From JBKBMT01 sp046295655 (lineage in GTDB: Bacteria > Pseudomonadota > Alphaproteobacteria > Rhodobacterales > Rhodobacteraceae), in contig JBKBMT010000006.1 in assembly GCA_046295655.1 (NCBI GenBank), positions 1-64,000 on the forward strand: a DNA stretch of 64,000 nucleotides. Direction: 5' to 3'. Of this stretch, positions 34,836 through 43,253 are shown piece after piece (position 1 is the first letter of the stretch; the number at the start of each line of letters is the position of its first letter). The notes below the pieces were generated by a model, which worked only from the letters and a program-made list of their open reading frames with translations, was not told the DNA's origin and did not search any database. A program made the translations under genes and the position numbers.

Positions 34836-34903
34836 TGTAACTCTAGGCTTACAATTATATCTGTCAATCAAAATGGACATTGCGCTGTCATGCCGGTCTG
34901 ACA
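34836..34903 (-). promoter_or_regulatory. bchC promoter with three PpsR/CrtJ operators
   Basis: Three perfect TGT-N12-ACA palindromes lie at 34836-34853, 34862-34879 and 34886-34903, spaced 8 and 6 nt apart. A TTGACA -35-like hexamer for bchC (minus strand, 34867-34862) lies inside the middle site, with an A+T-rich -10 region (ATATAATT) beyond. The third site runs into the crtF 3' end. PpsR/CrtJ represses such promoters in oxygen by binding pairs of sites. The motif is seen; binding is inferred. Confidence 0.9.
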
Positions 34904-35985
34904 GCGAGGAGCACACAGGTGACGAAGCTGCGTGTCCGAGGCCCGACCCGGATGCCGGAAAAGCCAGCACGGACCGCCAGTTCCGCGATTTCCGCGGCCG
35001 AGCGGGTCCGGCCGGTGTTCATGGCCGCGGTGTAGAGCGCAAAATAGAGATCGGCCGCCCGGTCGGGCCGCGCGCCGCCCGACATGGGTTCGGACACGAT
35101 CAGCCGCCCGCCCGGCGGCAGCGCGGCCCGGCATCTGGCCAGCAGCGCCGCAACGGTCCGGTCGTCATGATCGTAGAGCACGCGCACGAGGCTGATGGCG
35201 TCCGCACCCTCGGGCAGCGGCCCATCGCGGAAGCTGCCGGCAACGATCTGTGCCCGGGGACCCAGCTGCCCGAGCCTTGACTGCGCCACGACCGCGGGAA
35301 GGTCGAAGAGCGTGACCTGAAGCGCCGGGTAACGTGCGGCGGCGGCGGCCAGGAACAGCCCGGTGCCGCCGCCCACGTCCATCAGCCGGCGGACCCCGCC
35401 CAGATCGACGCGTGCCAGGGTCTCTTCGGCGACGAGCGACTGGGTATCGGCCATGAGCCGGGAATAGACCGCCGCCTGCCGGGGGTCTGCGGCGGCACCG
35501 GGCCCGAGGACGTAGGGCCAGAACCGTGCAAGTTCCGGTTCGGTCCGGCCGCGCAGAAAGGCGACCGGGTCCGCCAGGTCGCCATAGAGCACCCGCTGAT
35601 GGCGCACCATGCCTTCCAGCCCCGGCACCCCCAGGAAGACGGCGCCGCGCCGCGCGAGGGCGAAACGACCGTCGCGACGGCGCTTCAGAAGGCCCATCGC
35701 GGCACCCGCCTGCAACAGCAGACGCATCCGGTCCTCCGACACCTCGGCAAGCGCGGCCAGCGCCTCGGGCGTGCACGGCGCCTCCGCAAGCCGGTGAAGG
35801 ATGCGCAACTCGACCAGCGCCAGCAGCATCTGGCTGGCGACGAAGCCCTGCATGAGATCGAAGATCGCCATGCCCTCGGCACGGGCAATCCTGTGCAGGA
35901 CGGGCAGCCGCGCCGCAAGCCCGTGGAACCGGCGGGACGCGGCAAGCCGGTTGATCCAGCCCCGGGGCACCGTCGCCCCGTCCAT
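34888..35985 (-). CDS. crtF: Demethylspheroidene O-methyltransferase
   Basis: A 365-residue class-I methyltransferase with an N-terminal dimerisation/winged-helix region. FDLMQGFVASQMLLALVEL is the family-typical helix (about residues 42-60), SAM motif I is LMDVGGGTGLFLAAA (about 207-221), and LFDLPAVV follows. RVLYDHDD and PPGGRLIVSEP are the post-core motifs. It methylates the C1 hydroxyl in spheroidene synthesis. It is 5 nt downstream of crtE on the same strand and ends inside the third bchC operator. Confidence 0.96.
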   Translation of the reverse strand: MDGATVPRGWINRLAASRRFHGLAARLPVLHRIARAEGMAIFDLMQGFVASQMLLALVELRILHRLAEAPCTPEALAALAEVSEDRMRLLLQAGAAMGLLKRRRDGRFALARRGAVFLGVPGLEGMVRHQRVLYGDLADPVAFLRGRTEPELARFWPYVLGPGAAADPRQAAVYSRLMADTQSLVAEETLARVDLGGVRRLMDVGGGTGLFLAAAAARYPALQVTLFDLPAVVAQSRLGQLGPRAQIVAGSFRDGPLPEGADAISLVRVLYDHDDRTVAALLARCRAALPPGGRLIVSEPMSGGARPDRAADLYFALYTAAMNTGRTRSAAEIAELAVRAGFSGIRVGPRTRSFVTCVLLAVRPA

Positions 35986-35990
35986 CGGCG

Positions 35991-36860
35991 TCAGACCTGC
36001 GCGCGCATCGGCGCGACAGGCGTCATGCGTTCGGCCGTCACCCGGACCATGGCGGCAAGCCCCGCCTCGCCCGGGCAGGAGGGGATCGAGGCGATGGCCC
36101 CGGCAAGAATGTCGTCCAGACGGCGGATCGCGCCCTGGACCCCGAGTTCCGCAACGGCGCTGGGGCGGGCGTGGACGGCATCCTGGCCCACCGGTTTGCC
36201 AAGGGTGGCGGCATCGTAAAGCGCATCGCGCAGGTCATCGGCCACCTGGAACGCTTCGCCGATGCGCGCGCCAAGTTCCTCCCAAGGCTCGGGATCCTGG
36301 CCGGCGGCCAGCGCGCCCATCTGGGTTGCGGCGATGAACAGCGCGCCGGTCTTGGCCTGATGGTAGGCCGAAAGATCCACCCGTGCCTCGCTTTCCCAAC
36401 CCTGCCCGGCGCATATTCCGCCCGGCATGCCGGTCCGCGCGGCAAGGATCCGCATCAGGCCAAGCGCCCGGTCCGGCGCGGCGACGCCCGCCCTGACCAG
36501 ACAGTCGAAGGCGAGGACGATCAGGCTGTCCCCGGTCAGGACGGCCAGCGATTCGGAGAAGGCCCGGTGCACGGTCGGCTTGCCGCGGCGGATGTCGGCA
36601 TCGTCGAAACAGGGAAGGTCATCGTGCACGAGGCTCGCGCAATGCATCAGCTCAAGCGCCGCCGCCGCCGCGTCGGCCAGCGCCGGGCAATCGTCGCCGC
36701 AGGCCACAGCGACATGCATCAGGATCGTCGGCCGGATCCGCGCGCCCCCCGGGGTAACCGCATAGTTGAGCGCCGTGGCAAGCCTCGGCGGCGCCGCGCC
36801 CGCCTGCGCACCGGAAATCGCGGCGGAAATCGCGGTCTCGATCCGGGCGGCAATCGTCAT
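35991..36860 (-). CDS. crtE: Geranylgeranyl diphosphate synthase
   Basis: A 289-residue trans-prenyltransferase. The first Asp-rich motif is HDDLPCFDDADIRRGKPT (about residues 79-96), and the second is AFQVADDLRDALYD. The region GGARIRPTILMHVA binds the diphosphate. It condenses isoprene units to GGPP, the precursor of phytoene and of the bacteriochlorophyll tail. GGAG precedes the ATG. It shares an 87-nt divergent promoter region with crtD containing two PpsR-type operators. Confidence 0.96.
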   Translation of the reverse strand: MTIAARIETAISAAISGAQAGAAPPRLATALNYAVTPGGARIRPTILMHVAVACGDDCPALADAAAAALELMHCASLVHDDLPCFDDADIRRGKPTVHRAFSESLAVLTGDSLIVLAFDCLVRAGVAAPDRALGLMRILAARTGMPGGICAGQGWESEARVDLSAYHQAKTGALFIAATQMGALAAGQDPEPWEELGARIGEAFQVADDLRDALYDAATLGKPVGQDAVHARPSAVAELGVQGAIRRLDDILAGAIASIPSCPGEAGLAAMVRVTAERMTPVAPMRAQV

Positions 36861-36875
36861 GGCGGTCTCCGCTTA

Positions 36876-36917
36876 TGTAATCCAAACCTGACAGTCTGGT
36901 GTAAATCATACTGGACA
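36876..36917. promoter_or_regulatory. crtE/crtD divergent promoter with two PpsR/CrtJ operators
   Basis: Two perfect TGT-N12-ACA sites lie at 36876-36893 and 36900-36917 with a 6-nt spacer, in the 87-nt gap between the two starts. This is the paired arrangement expected for cooperative PpsR binding and could silence both genes. No convincing -10/-35 pair could be fixed for either side. Confidence 0.9.
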
Positions 36918-36947
36918 GTTGCGTGCGCGGAGTCAACAATCCACCGC

Positions 36948-38504
36948 ATGGATCGACCGGGTGATGCACGGATCGTCGTGATCGGCGCCGGGATGGGCGG
37001 GCTTTCCGCCGCGGTGGCGCTGGCTTCGGCTGGGCTTTGCGTGACGCTGGTCGAGGCGGGGCCGGGCCCCGGCGGCAAGATGCGCACCCTGCCTTCGCCC
37101 GCCGGCCCGGTGGATGCCGGGCCGACCGTCCTGACCATGAAACCGGTGTTCGAGGCGCTTTTCGACCTTGCGGGGGCCCGGATCGAGGAGCATCTGCGCC
37201 TGATCCCCCAGCCCGTTCTGGCCCGGCATTGGTGGGCCGACGGATCGACGCTGGACCTTCACGCCGATCCCCGCGCCACGGTCGAGGCCATCGCGGCCTT
37301 TGCCGGGCTGCGCGAGGCGGCGGCCTTCCGGCGCTTCCACGCAAGTTCGGCCGCAGCCTTCGCGGCCTTCGCGCAGACGGTCATCCATGCGGCCCGGCCG
37401 CGGCCCGGCCGGATCGCCCTGGCCGCACTGCAACGGCCGGCTGCCTGGCCGCTGCTGCTGCCGGGTCTGAGCCTTGCGCGGGCGCTCTCGCTCGGCTTCG
37501 CCGATCCCCGGCTGCGCCAGCTGTTCGGGCGCTATGCGACCTATGTCGGCGGCTCTCCCTTCGCGGCGCCGGCGGTGCTGGCGCTGATCTGGCAGGCCGA
37601 GGCGCAGGGGGTCTGGGCGGTGGAGGGCGGCATGAACCGGCTTGCCCGGGCACTGACGGCGCTGGCGGCGCAGCGGGACGTGGGGATGATCTGGAACAGC
37701 ACCGTGGTGCGGATCGTGCGCCAGGGGGGGCGGGTCGCGGGTGTCGTGCTGGCGGACGGTCGCCGACTGCCGGCCTCGCAGGTGGTGTTCAACGGCGACC
37801 CGGCAGCGCTCCGGCGGGGGCTGCTGGGCGATGCGCCGCGCGGCATCCTGCCCGCGCGCGCGACCGATCCCCGCAGTCTGTCGGCACGGGTCCTGACCTT
37901 TGCAGCCGAGGCCCGCGGCCTGCCGCTGATCCACCACAACCTGCTGTTCGCGGACGATGCACGCGCCGAGTTCTCGGCGCTGTCCTGCGGCATGCCACCG
38001 CGGGACGCCACGCTCTATCTCTGCGCTCAGGACCGGGCCGGCGGCGCCCGGACGGGCCCGGAGCGGTTCCAGATCATCCTCAACGCCCCGCCGGGCGTCG
38101 CGGAGAACCCTGAGGAGGACGAAAGATGCCACCGCCAGATCGTTCAGCGGCTGGACCGTTTCGGGCTTCGGCTGACGCCGGTGCCCGGGCCGGACGCGAT
38201 GACCGCACCATCGGATTTCGCGCGGCTGTTTCCGGGCTCCGGGGGGGCGATCTATGGCCGCAGCCCCGAAAGCCTGTTGGCGACCTTCCTCCGGCCGACG
38301 GCACGGACGGCGCTGCCGGGGCTGTATCTGGCCGGTGGAGGGGTGCATCCGGGAGCGGGGGTGCCGATGGCCACCCTTTCGGGCATGAGGGCAGCCGAAG
38401 CGATCCTCGACGACCTTGCTTTGCGGTCGAGGTCGGGCCGGACGGCTATGCCTGGTGGTATGTCGACGGGATCTCGGACGACGGGCGCCGCGCCATCTCG
38501 GTGA
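36948..38504 (+). CDS. crtD: Hydroxyneurosporene desaturase (methoxyneurosporene dehydrogenase)
   Basis: A 518-residue CrtI-family FAD desaturase. The Rossmann motif is IVVIGAGMGGLSAAVAL (about residues 9-25), followed by GGKMRTLPSPAGPVDAGPTVL and the C-terminal LYLAGGGVHPGAGVPMATLSGMRAAEAI. It introduces the 3,4 double bond in the spheroidene pathway. The frame runs on about 27 codons beyond the normal family end; that tail (SRSGRTAMPGG onward) has poor codon bias and overlaps crtC coding sequence in another frame. Its TGA overlaps a GTG proposed as the crtC start. Confidence 0.95.
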   Translation: MDRPGDARIVVIGAGMGGLSAAVALASAGLCVTLVEAGPGPGGKMRTLPSPAGPVDAGPTVLTMKPVFEALFDLAGARIEEHLRLIPQPVLARHWWADGSTLDLHADPRATVEAIAAFAGLREAAAFRRFHASSAAAFAAFAQTVIHAARPRPGRIALAALQRPAAWPLLLPGLSLARALSLGFADPRLRQLFGRYATYVGGSPFAAPAVLALIWQAEAQGVWAVEGGMNRLARALTALAAQRDVGMIWNSTVVRIVRQGGRVAGVVLADGRRLPASQVVFNGDPAALRRGLLGDAPRGILPARATDPRSLSARVLTFAAEARGLPLIHHNLLFADDARAEFSALSCGMPPRDATLYLCAQDRAGGARTGPERFQIILNAPPGVAENPEEDERCHRQIVQRLDRFGLRLTPVPGPDAMTAPSDFARLFPGSGGAIYGRSPESLLATFLRPTARTALPGLYLAGGGVHPGAGVPMATLSGMRAAEAILDDLALRSRSGRTAMPGGMSTGSRTTGAAPSR

Positions 38505-39340
38505 TCGGCTTCATCGGCTCGGTGTTCTCGCCCTGGTATCGCTGGTCGGGCCGGCGCGAGCCGCAGAACCATTGCTGCATCAACGTGGCGACCTACGGCC
38601 CGGGCGGACGCTTCACCATGACCGACCGCGGCCGGGCGGCGCTGCGGCAGTCCGACGACACGCTTCAGGTCGGTCCGAGCCGGATGCACTGGACGGGTCA
38701 GGAACTGGTGATCGAGGTGGACGAGGTGTCGGCGCCGCCGCTCGTGTCCCGGGTTCGGGGACGGATCGTGCTGACTGCCGCGGCGCTGACCGGGCTCGAT
38801 CTGGCCCTGCACCCGCGCCACCGCTGGAGACCCTTCGCTCCGGTCGCCCGGATCACGGTCGATCTGACCCAGGGGCACCGGTGGGAGGGGCACGGCTACT
38901 TCGACGCGAATTTCGGCACCGCGGCGCTGGAGGAGGATTTCCGGTTCTGGACCTGGGGCCGGTTTCCGCATCGGGACGGGGCGATCTGCTTCTACGACGC
39001 GACGCGGTCGGACGGGTCCGAACTTGTCGCGGCGGTCCGGTTCGGCGCCGACGGCTCGGCAGAAACGGTGGAGCCGCCGCCGAAGGCCCGGTTCGCGCGC
39101 AGCCTGTGGGGCGTGCGTCGCGAGACGCGCGCCGATCCGGGGCATCGGCCTCGACAGACGATGGCGATGCTGGATGCACCGTTCTACTGCCGCTCGGTGG
39201 TCGAGACCCGGATCGACGGCGAGACGACGCGGGGCGTGCACGAGGCGCTGGACCTGCGCCGCTTCGCCTCGCGGTGGCTGAAGCCGATGCTGGCCCTGCG
39301 GGTTCCGCGTAGGGCGGGCTGGCGCCATCCGCCGGCTTAG
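38501..39340 (+). CDS. crtC: Hydroxyneurosporene synthase (acyclic carotenoid 1,2-hydratase)
   Basis: A 279-residue protein from the GTG at 38501, which overlaps the crtD stop (GTGA). It opens IGFIGSVFSPWYRWSG and contains NHCCINVATYGPGGRFTMTD and WEGHGYFDANFGTAAL, family hallmarks. The enzyme adds water to the carotenoid end group. The same frame upstream (38420-38500: FAVEVGPDGYAWWYVDG then ISDDGRRAIS) looks like true hydratase sequence with strong codon bias but has no ATG, GTG or TTG, so the real N-terminus is unsettled (see findings). It converges with tspO, with 5 nt between stops. Confidence 0.9.
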   Translation: MIGFIGSVFSPWYRWSGRREPQNHCCINVATYGPGGRFTMTDRGRAALRQSDDTLQVGPSRMHWTGQELVIEVDEVSAPPLVSRVRGRIVLTAAALTGLDLALHPRHRWRPFAPVARITVDLTQGHRWEGHGYFDANFGTAALEEDFRFWTWGRFPHRDGAICFYDATRSDGSELVAAVRFGADGSAETVEPPPKARFARSLWGVRRETRADPGHRPRQTMAMLDAPFYCRSVVETRIDGETTRGVHEALDLRRFASRWLKPMLALRVPRRAGWRHPPA

Positions 39341-39345
39341 CGCCA

Positions 39346-39828
39346 TCAGGCCCGCGCGGGTTCGCCGGGGTTCATCCGCCAGACGGCATGGTTCAGGGCG
39401 GAAGCGATCGTGACCCAGACGAGATAGGGCAGCATGAGGATACCCGCCAGCGCGTCGAGCCGCCAGAAGGCGACCAGGGTCGCCGCGACCGCCAGCCACA
39501 GGAGCAGGACGACGACCATCCCCGCGCCCATCCGCCGCAGACCGAAGAACACCGGCGTCCAGAGCGTGTTGAACGCGATCTGCGCGGCCCAGAAGGCCAG
39601 CGCCTGACCCGATCCAGGCAACAGGGCGACCCGCATCGCAGCCCAGGACATGAGCAGATAGAGCGTGGTCCAGACCACCGGGAAGACCCAGTCGGGCGGC
39701 GTCCAGGACGGCTTGCGCAGGCCGGCATACCAGGCGCCCGGCTGGATCAGCGCGCCCGACGTGGCCGCGGCGCCGCAGGCCAGCAGGAAGGTCAGAAGCA
39801 ATCCCCAGTCGAACGTCGCCCAGTGCAT
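39346..39828 (-). CDS. tspO: Tryptophan-rich sensory protein TspO
   Basis: A 160-residue five-helix membrane protein of the TspO/MBR (peripheral benzodiazepine receptor) family. AGLRKPSWTPPDWVFPVVWTTLYLLMSWA (about residues 35-63) and WAAQIAFNTLWTPVFFGL are signature regions; WRLDALAGILMLPYLVWV follows. In Rhodobacter sphaeroides TspO sits in the outer membrane and modulates porphyrin efflux and photosynthesis gene expression. It lies 20 nt after crtB on the same strand, its usual location in Rhodobacter. Confidence 0.95.
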   Translation of the reverse strand: MHWATFDWGLLLTFLLACGAAATSGALIQPGAWYAGLRKPSWTPPDWVFPVVWTTLYLLMSWAAMRVALLPGSGQALAFWAAQIAFNTLWTPVFFGLRRMGAGMVVVLLLWLAVAATLVAFWRLDALAGILMLPYLVWVTIASALNHAVWRMNPGEPARA

Positions 39829-39848
39829 GACAGGCACCTCCTGATCGC

Positions 39849-40880
39849 TCAGATAGGGCGCGCGCGCGATCTCTCCAACCCGGCGGCGCGGTCGCGGGCC
39901 TGAAGCTGCGCCAGCAGCGCGATCAGAGTCTCGCTGCGGCTGTGGGCCGCACCGGAACGCGCGGCGGCGGCAACCAGGAACGCCGCCTCGGGTTCGGGCC
40001 GCGCGTGGAGAAGCGCGGATCGCGGCGCGACGAGCGACAGGGCGCTCCGCATCTGGGCCAGCAGCAGCCACCCCAGCTTGCGCGCCCGCCCGGTGCGCGC
40101 CCGCCGGCCGATGCTGTCATGTCCGTTGCGCGCGATCTCCCGCCCGATCCCGGCATAGATGTGGCGCGCGGCGTAGATGCCCGGGCGGCAGAGGAAGGGC
40201 AGTGCGGGGATCCCGGCCTCGGCGCGCCGGTACAGCCGGTCCGCATGCGCCAGCAGTCGCGCGGCCAGCCGGGCAAGCCGCGGGTCCGGGCGCGGGTCGG
40301 CGACCAGGTCGGACGGGTCGATCCCCTCCTCGGCCAGCCAGTCGAGCGGCAGATAGATCCGGCCCGCGCGCGCATCCTCGCCGATGTCGCGCGCGATGTT
40401 GGTCAGTTGCATCGCCAGTCCCAGATCGCAGGCCCGGGCCAGCGCGTCGGCGTCGCGCACCCGCATCAGAACGCACATCATCGCGCCAACCGCCGCCGCG
40501 ACGCGGGCGGAATAGGCCATGACGCCGGACAGGTCGTCATGGCGCCGGCCGGCGGCATCCCAGGCGAAACCTTCCAGCAGCGCCTCGGGCAGCGCGCGGG
40601 GCATCTCGAAGCCTTCGACCAGCGCCGCGAATGCCCGGTCGGCCGGCGAGTCCTTGGGGCGGCCGGCATAGGCAAGGTCCAGTCGGTCGCGCAGGTTCAG
40701 GACCGCACCCACGGTATCGCGGCCCTCGTCAACCGCATCGTCCGCCAGACGGCAGAACGCATAAAGCGCCAGCGCCGGGTCGCGGACCGACGGCGGCAGC
40801 AGGCGCGATGCCGCGTGGAACGACAACGATCCGGTGCGGATCGCGGCGCGGCAATGGGCCATGTCGGCGGGGTCGATCAT
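39849..40880 (-). CDS. crtB: 15-cis-phytoene synthase
   Basis: A 343-residue squalene/phytoene synthase. The two Asp motifs are FCRLADDAVDEGRD (about residues 43-56) and LTNIARDIGEDARAGRIYLP (about 160-180). It joins two GGPP molecules to phytoene. The C-terminal 60 residues are Arg/Ala-rich and poorly conserved. The start MIDPADMAHCR overlaps the crtI stop by 4 nt; the longer upstream frame lies within crtI. Confidence 0.96.
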   Translation of the reverse strand: MIDPADMAHCRAAIRTGSLSFHAASRLLPPSVRDPALALYAFCRLADDAVDEGRDTVGAVLNLRDRLDLAYAGRPKDSPADRAFAALVEGFEMPRALPEALLEGFAWDAAGRRHDDLSGVMAYSARVAAAVGAMMCVLMRVRDADALARACDLGLAMQLTNIARDIGEDARAGRIYLPLDWLAEEGIDPSDLVADPRPDPRLARLAARLLAHADRLYRRAEAGIPALPFLCRPGIYAARHIYAGIGREIARNGHDSIGRRARTGRARKLGWLLLAQMRSALSLVAPRSALLHARPEPEAAFLVAAAARSGAAHSRSETLIALLAQLQARDRAAGLERSRARPI

Positions 40881-42418
40881 TCGGCGGCCATCGGCAGCAG
40901 GGCCAGCGGGCGGGGTGCATCCGGCACCAGCCGGGCCATGACTTCGGCGGTTCCGATGACGCCGGGAACGCCCGCACCGGGATGCGTCCCCGCACCGGCC
41001 AGATACAGCCCCGGCAGCTCCTCGGAGATGTTGTGCGGCCGGAACCACGCCGACTGGAGGATCCGGGGCTCTATCGAGAACCCCGCGCCGTAGGGCGAGA
41101 GATACCGGTCGCGGAAGGTCTCGGGTGTGAAGACAAGGCTTTCGGTCAGATGCGCGCCGAGGCCGGGCAGCAGCCGCTCCTCCAGCATCGACTGAACGCG
41201 CCGGCGATAGGGTTCGGCCTCTGACGCCCAGTCGACGCCGGTTTCGTGGCCGAGGTGCGGGACGGGCGACAGGGCATAGAACGTGTCGCCGCCCTCGGGC
41301 GCCACCGTCGGATCGGTGACTGACGGACGGTGGACGTACAGGCTCATGTCACCGCTCAGCCGGCCGGTGCGGAAGATGTCGCGGACATGGCCGGCGTAGC
41401 GTGGGCCGACGAGGATGGTGTGGTGGCCCGCGTCCGGCCAGAGCGTCCTCGTGCCCCGCGTTCCGAAGTACCAGACGAACAGGCCCATCGACCAGCGGCT
41501 GCGCGCGAGGCGCGGGCCGGTCCAGCGCCGGCGCGGGCGGTTGCGCAGCAGCCGGTCGTAGGTATGCCCGGGGTCGGCGTTCGACACCACGACCTCGGCC
41601 GGGAAATGGCGCCCGTCGGTCAGCCGAACGCCCGCCGCCCGTCCCTCGCGTTCGGTGATCTCGTCCGCCTCTGCGCCGAACAGCACCGTTCCGCCCTGAT
41701 CCTCGATCACCCGCACCATCGCACGGGCGATCGCCTCGACCCCGCCCATGGCGTAATGGACCCCGAAGGCGGCTTCCAGGTGGCTGACGAGGATGTACAT
41801 CGAGGTCACGCGGAACGGATCGCCACCGATGAACAGCGGGTGGAAGGACAGCGCGAAGCGCAGCCGTTCGTCCCGGACCCGACGTGCGGCATGGGCATGA
41901 ACCGACCGGTCGGCGCGCAGCATCGCGAACCGCGGCAGGACCATCGCGAGATCGCGGAAGCGATGCATCGGGCGACGACCCAGATCCTCGTAGCCGAACA
42001 GATAGCGCGCCTCGGCATCCTTCAGGAACCGTTCCCACCCCTGCACGTCCGACGGCGCCAGTCGTTCAACCTCGGCGCGCATCGCATCGGTCCCGGGGCG
42101 CATGGTGAAGCGCGAGCCGTCCTGCCAGCGGATCTCGTAGAAGGGATCGAGCGGCACCAGATGCACGTGGCGGTCGAAATCGCGACCGCAGGCCGACCAG
42201 AGATCGCGCAGCCCCTGCGGAACCGTCACTATGGTCGGGCCAAGGTCGAACCGGTGGCCGCCTCGGCGCAGCGCCGAGCCGCGACCGCCGGGTCCTTCAA
42301 GCCGGTCCAGAACCGTCACCTGCCAGCCCTTGGCCCCCAGCCGCATGGCCGAGGCCAGCCCGCCAAGCCCGGCCCCGATCACCACCGCCTGCGAGGCACC
42401 CGCCCCCCGTCGTGTCAT
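40877..42418 (-). CDS. crtI: Phytoene desaturase
   Basis: A 513-residue FAD-dependent desaturase. It has AVVIGAGLGGLASAMRLGAKG (about residues 11-31), GGRGSALRRGGHRFDLGPTIV, SFHPLFIGGDPFRVTSMY and the C-terminal LYLAGAGTHPGAGVPGVIG, all bacterial CrtI hallmarks. It introduces three double bonds to form neurosporene in this group. It leads the crtI-crtB-tspO unit and is divergent from crtA, with a 124-nt shared regulatory region. Confidence 0.97.
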   Translation of the reverse strand: MTRRGAGASQAVVIGAGLGGLASAMRLGAKGWQVTVLDRLEGPGGRGSALRRGGHRFDLGPTIVTVPQGLRDLWSACGRDFDRHVHLVPLDPFYEIRWQDGSRFTMRPGTDAMRAEVERLAPSDVQGWERFLKDAEARYLFGYEDLGRRPMHRFRDLAMVLPRFAMLRADRSVHAHAARRVRDERLRFALSFHPLFIGGDPFRVTSMYILVSHLEAAFGVHYAMGGVEAIARAMVRVIEDQGGTVLFGAEADEITEREGRAAGVRLTDGRHFPAEVVVSNADPGHTYDRLLRNRPRRRWTGPRLARSRWSMGLFVWYFGTRGTRTLWPDAGHHTILVGPRYAGHVRDIFRTGRLSGDMSLYVHRPSVTDPTVAPEGGDTFYALSPVPHLGHETGVDWASEAEPYRRRVQSMLEERLLPGLGAHLTESLVFTPETFRDRYLSPYGAGFSIEPRILQSAWFRPHNISEELPGLYLAGAGTHPGAGVPGVIGTAEVMARLVPDAPRPLALLPMAAE

Positions 42419-42434
42419 GCCGAGACTCCCGGAC

Positions 42435-42529
42435 TGTCCAGTAAGGTTTACATTGCCAGAGATTCTTCCGAGGCGATAGAGCTTTCGCTTTTCCCCTCGG
42501 CCTCAGGGTGTAAGATGTTCCTTACACCC
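42435..42529. promoter_or_regulatory. crtI/crtA divergent promoter with two PpsR/CrtJ operators
   Basis: Perfect TGT-N12-ACA sites are at 42435-42452 (16 nt from the crtI start) and 42509-42526 (16 nt from the crtA start). The second is the core of a 24-bp perfect dyad (42506-42529: GGGTGTAAG, six bases, CTTACACCC). Each site lies close to one start codon, with 56 nt of mixed sequence between them, so each may control its own gene or act by looping. Confidence 0.88.
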
Positions 42530-42542
42530 GAACCGGGATCCG

Positions 42543-43253
42543 ATGCAGACCGTGACGCTCAGCCTGTTCCGTTTCCCGCGCCGGCGCGACCGGATCTGGG
42601 TGCTCGGACAGATGGCACTGGCCCGGATCGACTTTTCGCGCATGCCGGAGGCGTCGTTCTGGAAACTGTGCGGGTCGGGCACGGGCGAAGGGTTCACGCC
42701 CCGCCCCAACACGGCCGTCTGGGCGATCCTCGCCGCCTGGCCCGACCCGGAAACGGCGCACCGGCGGGTTGCGACAGCCGGGGTCTACCGGCGCTGGCGC
42801 AGCCGCGCGGCGGAAAGCTGGACCGTCTTCCTCGAGCCCGTCTCGGCCCGGGGCACATGGTCGGGGCGGCAGCCGTTCCGACCCGAAGGGACGGCCGACG
42901 GTCCGCTTGCCGCGCTGACCCGCGCAACGGTCCGCCTGCCCCACGCGCTGCGTTTCTGGCGTCGGGTGCCGGACATTTCCGCCGCCATCGGAACGGACCC
43001 GGCCGTGGTGTTCAAGATCGGCATGGGCGAGGTGCCGCTCCTGCATCAGGTGACCTTCTCGATCTGGCCCGACGCCGCCGCAATGGCCCGTTTCGCGCGC
43101 GGCGACGGGGCGCATGGGCAGGCCATCCGGGCGGTGCGCGAAGGCGGCTGGTTCCGCGACGAACTTTACGCCCGCTTCCGCCTTGCGGGCTGCCAAGGCA
43201 CCTGGGATGGCCGCGATCCGCTGGTCGGCCTGGCTCTGCAGGAGAGCGCATGA
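42543..43253 (+). CDS. crtA: Spheroidene monooxygenase
   Basis: A 236-residue protein. LFRFPRRRDRIWVLGQMALAR, FWKLCGSGTGEGFTP and PNTAVWAILAAWPD, then FKIGMGEVPLLHQVTFSIW, fit the CrtA family. It adds a keto group to spheroidene using oxygen, giving the red spheroidenone in semi-aerobic cells. It is first in crtA-bchI-bchD-bchO; the stop overlaps the bchI ATG. Its Shine-Dalgarno (GGGAT) is weak and lies just after the operator dyad. Confidence 0.95.
   Translation: MQTVTLSLFRFPRRRDRIWVLGQMALARIDFSRMPEASFWKLCGSGTGEGFTPRPNTAVWAILAAWPDPETAHRRVATAGVYRRWRSRAAESWTVFLEPVSARGTWSGRQPFRPEGTADGPLAALTRATVRLPHALRFWRRVPDISAAIGTDPAVVFKIGMGEVPLLHQVTFSIWPDAAAMARFARGDGAHGQAIRAVREGGWFRDELYARFRLAGCQGTWDGRDPLVGLALQESA

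Noticed and set aside
34788..34970. ATG start of bchC at 34970
   Set aside because: It would translate through the -35 region and operators; the GTG at 34787 gives the expected length.
41330..43249. Long N-terminal extension of the bchI frame
   Set aside because: It runs antisense through crtI and across crtA; BchI starts at the family-conserved MKDPFPFSAI.
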